Origin: Bacillota bacterium
GTDB taxonomy: Bacteria; Bacillota; Bacilli; Lactobacillales; Aerococcaceae
DNA length: 6,537 bases
Reading direction: 5' to 3'
NCBI GenBank assembly: GCA_023442905.1
Contig: JAEZWY010000100.1
Span: 1 to 6,537, forward strand
In this document: piece after piece, positions 5,871-6,537 of the stretch
Layout: each line of letters starts with the position of its first letter
Position numbering within the stretch: the stretch's first letter is position 1
Translations under genes and position numbers: made by a program
The notes under the pieces: generated by a model
Seen by the model: the letters and a program-made list of their open reading frames with translations, nothing else
Databases searched by the model: none
What the model was told of the DNA's origin: nothing

Positions 5871-6007
5871 ATAATATAGGACTACTAACAAATTTGTACC
5901 CTTTATATTCTCAACATAGGAGGATTTCTAAATAAGATATGTGAACTCATTTTGCTAATATTTGCAAGAATAAACCCTTTTCAAAAGACCGATTTACATT
6001 CACGGTT

Positions 6008-6100
6008 ATGAAGAGAAAAAAACGCAAAGGTTATGTTATTGTTATTTTGTATTTTTAGTCAGTATACATTTTTCTGGGATGTCTTTTAATATTTTTTTGA
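6008..6100 (+). pseudogene. Possible remnant of the start of an exported or membrane-anchored protein gene
   Basis: An ATG at 6008 begins MKRKKRKGYVIVILYF and reaches a TAG at 6056-6058. The same frame goes on SVYIFLGCLLIFF to a TGA at 6098-6100. Together this is a strongly basic head followed by about twenty hydrophobic residues, the form of an uncleaved signal anchor such as those of LytR-CpsA-Psr or cell-wall proteins. No Shine-Dalgarno precedes the ATG and nothing coding follows. I read it as a broken, truncated 5' end, but a chance AT-rich frame is possible. A 16-residue basic-hydrophobic peptide is another reading. Confidence 0.25.
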
Positions 6101-6193
6101 AATACAGAACATGAATACACGTTTTATTGATATGAAGATAAGTAACAGTTGGTGAGTAGCATTTATTTTAATAAGGAAATTGTGGTGGATAAA

Positions 6194-6537
6194 ATGGATA
6201 AAGTAGCGATTATCGGTGCAACGAACGCGATTGGCCGTCAGGCGGTAGAACAATTTTCTACGGCGGGCTATGAAGTTCTCGCTGCACATTATGAAGATGT
6301 TGAAGTACCAAACTTACCCGGTGTGGAATATATTTTTATCCAACCAGGGGATACTGCAATTGTTGAGGATATCTTGGAGCAAGCACGGATTGTGATATTA
6401 CCGGTGATTACGGAGATTTGTGATATTCCCAAACTTATTAATTATGAGGAACGGTTATTCAATATTATTGATATCTGTGAAGACCTGCCAATTGATGAAT
6501 TTTGCTACACAGTTGCGAGTGCTGAGCATCCAGATGA
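6194..6537 (+). CDS. Rossmann-fold NAD(P)-binding protein, N-terminal part, cut by the window end
   Basis: The frame is open to the last base (about 114 residues seen). It begins MDKVAIIGATNAIGRQAVEQF: a hydrophobic first strand, a glycine-rich dinucleotide-binding loop and the first helix of a Rossmann fold, as in NmrA/SDR-type or prephenate-dehydrogenase-like proteins. A second strand ends EVLAAHYEDVEV, and VEYIFIQPGD and ARIVILPVITEI look like later strands. The middle glycine of G-x-x-G-x-x-G is an asparagine (GATNAIG), so cofactor binding may be altered. The family cannot be fixed from this part. Start: ATG 6194 has GGTGGA (6184-6189) four bases upstream, and its length suits a Rossmann protein. 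GTG at 6185 or 6182, in frame, is a real alternative because AAGGA (6173-6177) is well placed for 6185. Confidence 0.75.
   Translation, partial: MDKVAIIGATNAIGRQAVEQFSTAGYEVLAAHYEDVEVPNLPGVEYIFIQPGDTAIVEDILEQARIVILPVITEICDIPKLINYEERLFNIIDICEDLPIDEFCYTVASAEHPD

Larger units (their letters stand above)
5765..6193. other. 429-base region with no convincing intact gene
   Basis: It holds a weak hairpin (5785-5810), a perfect 8-bp hairpin (5834-5852), a weak promoter candidate (5841-5870), an isolated AGGAGGA at 5918-5924 with no usable start codon at normal spacing, and a possible signal-anchor gene remnant (6008-6100). TTTGCAAGAA occurs twice, at 5840-5849 and 5961-5970. The mix of orphan signals suggests a decayed gene rather than a designed regulatory region. 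Confidence 0.5.

Noticed and set aside
6086..6289. 67-residue frame on the minus strand
   Set aside because: It overlaps the well-supported start of the Rossmann protein and has no family features.
1..6537. CRISPR array, tRNA or rRNA gene, riboswitch, insertion sequence
   Set aside because: No regularly spaced repeats, cloverleaf, rRNA-like segment, transposase frame or long terminal inverted repeats were seen on either strand.

Overview
The window looks like a chromosomal piece of a low-GC Gram-positive bacterium (Bacillota, probably Lactobacillales). It has purine-rich Shine-Dalgarno sites, sigma-A-type promoters, a ribose-binding protein and a CsaB-like pyruvyl transferase. I cannot name the species from the sequence alone.

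Layout, left to right, all genes on the + strand. Bases 1-792 hold the 3' part of a ribose ABC-transporter substrate-binding protein gene (rbsB-like), followed by a rho-independent terminator at 863-908. Bases about 910-4350 are a distinctly AT-rich stretch with two long genes. The first (1050-2450) encodes a 466-residue protein of unknown function with an excisionase/MerR-type helix-turn-helix in its middle and a C-terminal half that may be a diverged GNAT fold. The second (2687-4348) encodes a 553-residue member of the sporadically distributed TIGR04141/DUF6119 family. Bases 4538-5764 encode a polysaccharide pyruvyl transferase family protein. Bases 5765-6193 have no convincing intact gene, only hairpins, a weak promoter candidate and a possible gene remnant. 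From 6194 to the window edge runs the start of a Rossmann-type NAD(P)-binding protein.

The most striking element is the control region of the first AT-rich gene. A near-consensus promoter (TTGACT, 17 bp, TACAAT; 948-976) carries two copies of the same inverted repeat, TGTATT-N5-AATACA. One lies between -35 and -10 and reaches into the -10. The other sits just downstream of the predicted start of transcription, inside a perfect 21-bp palindrome (993-1013). This is the architecture of a tightly repressed promoter. The HTH protein encoded directly downstream is the obvious candidate for the repressor, though that is inference.

The two AT-rich genes read as an accessory, probably horizontally acquired cassette set between a sugar-uptake gene and a cell-surface polysaccharide gene. 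Sampled 60-base rows inside it have about 18% GC, against 45-48% in the flanking genes. A 15-nt near-identical direct repeat (807-821 and 4393-4407) brackets the cassette. No integrase, transposase or known defence partner is visible, so a defence role is a hypothesis resting only on the sporadic distribution of TIGR04141 and the regulated, island-like context.
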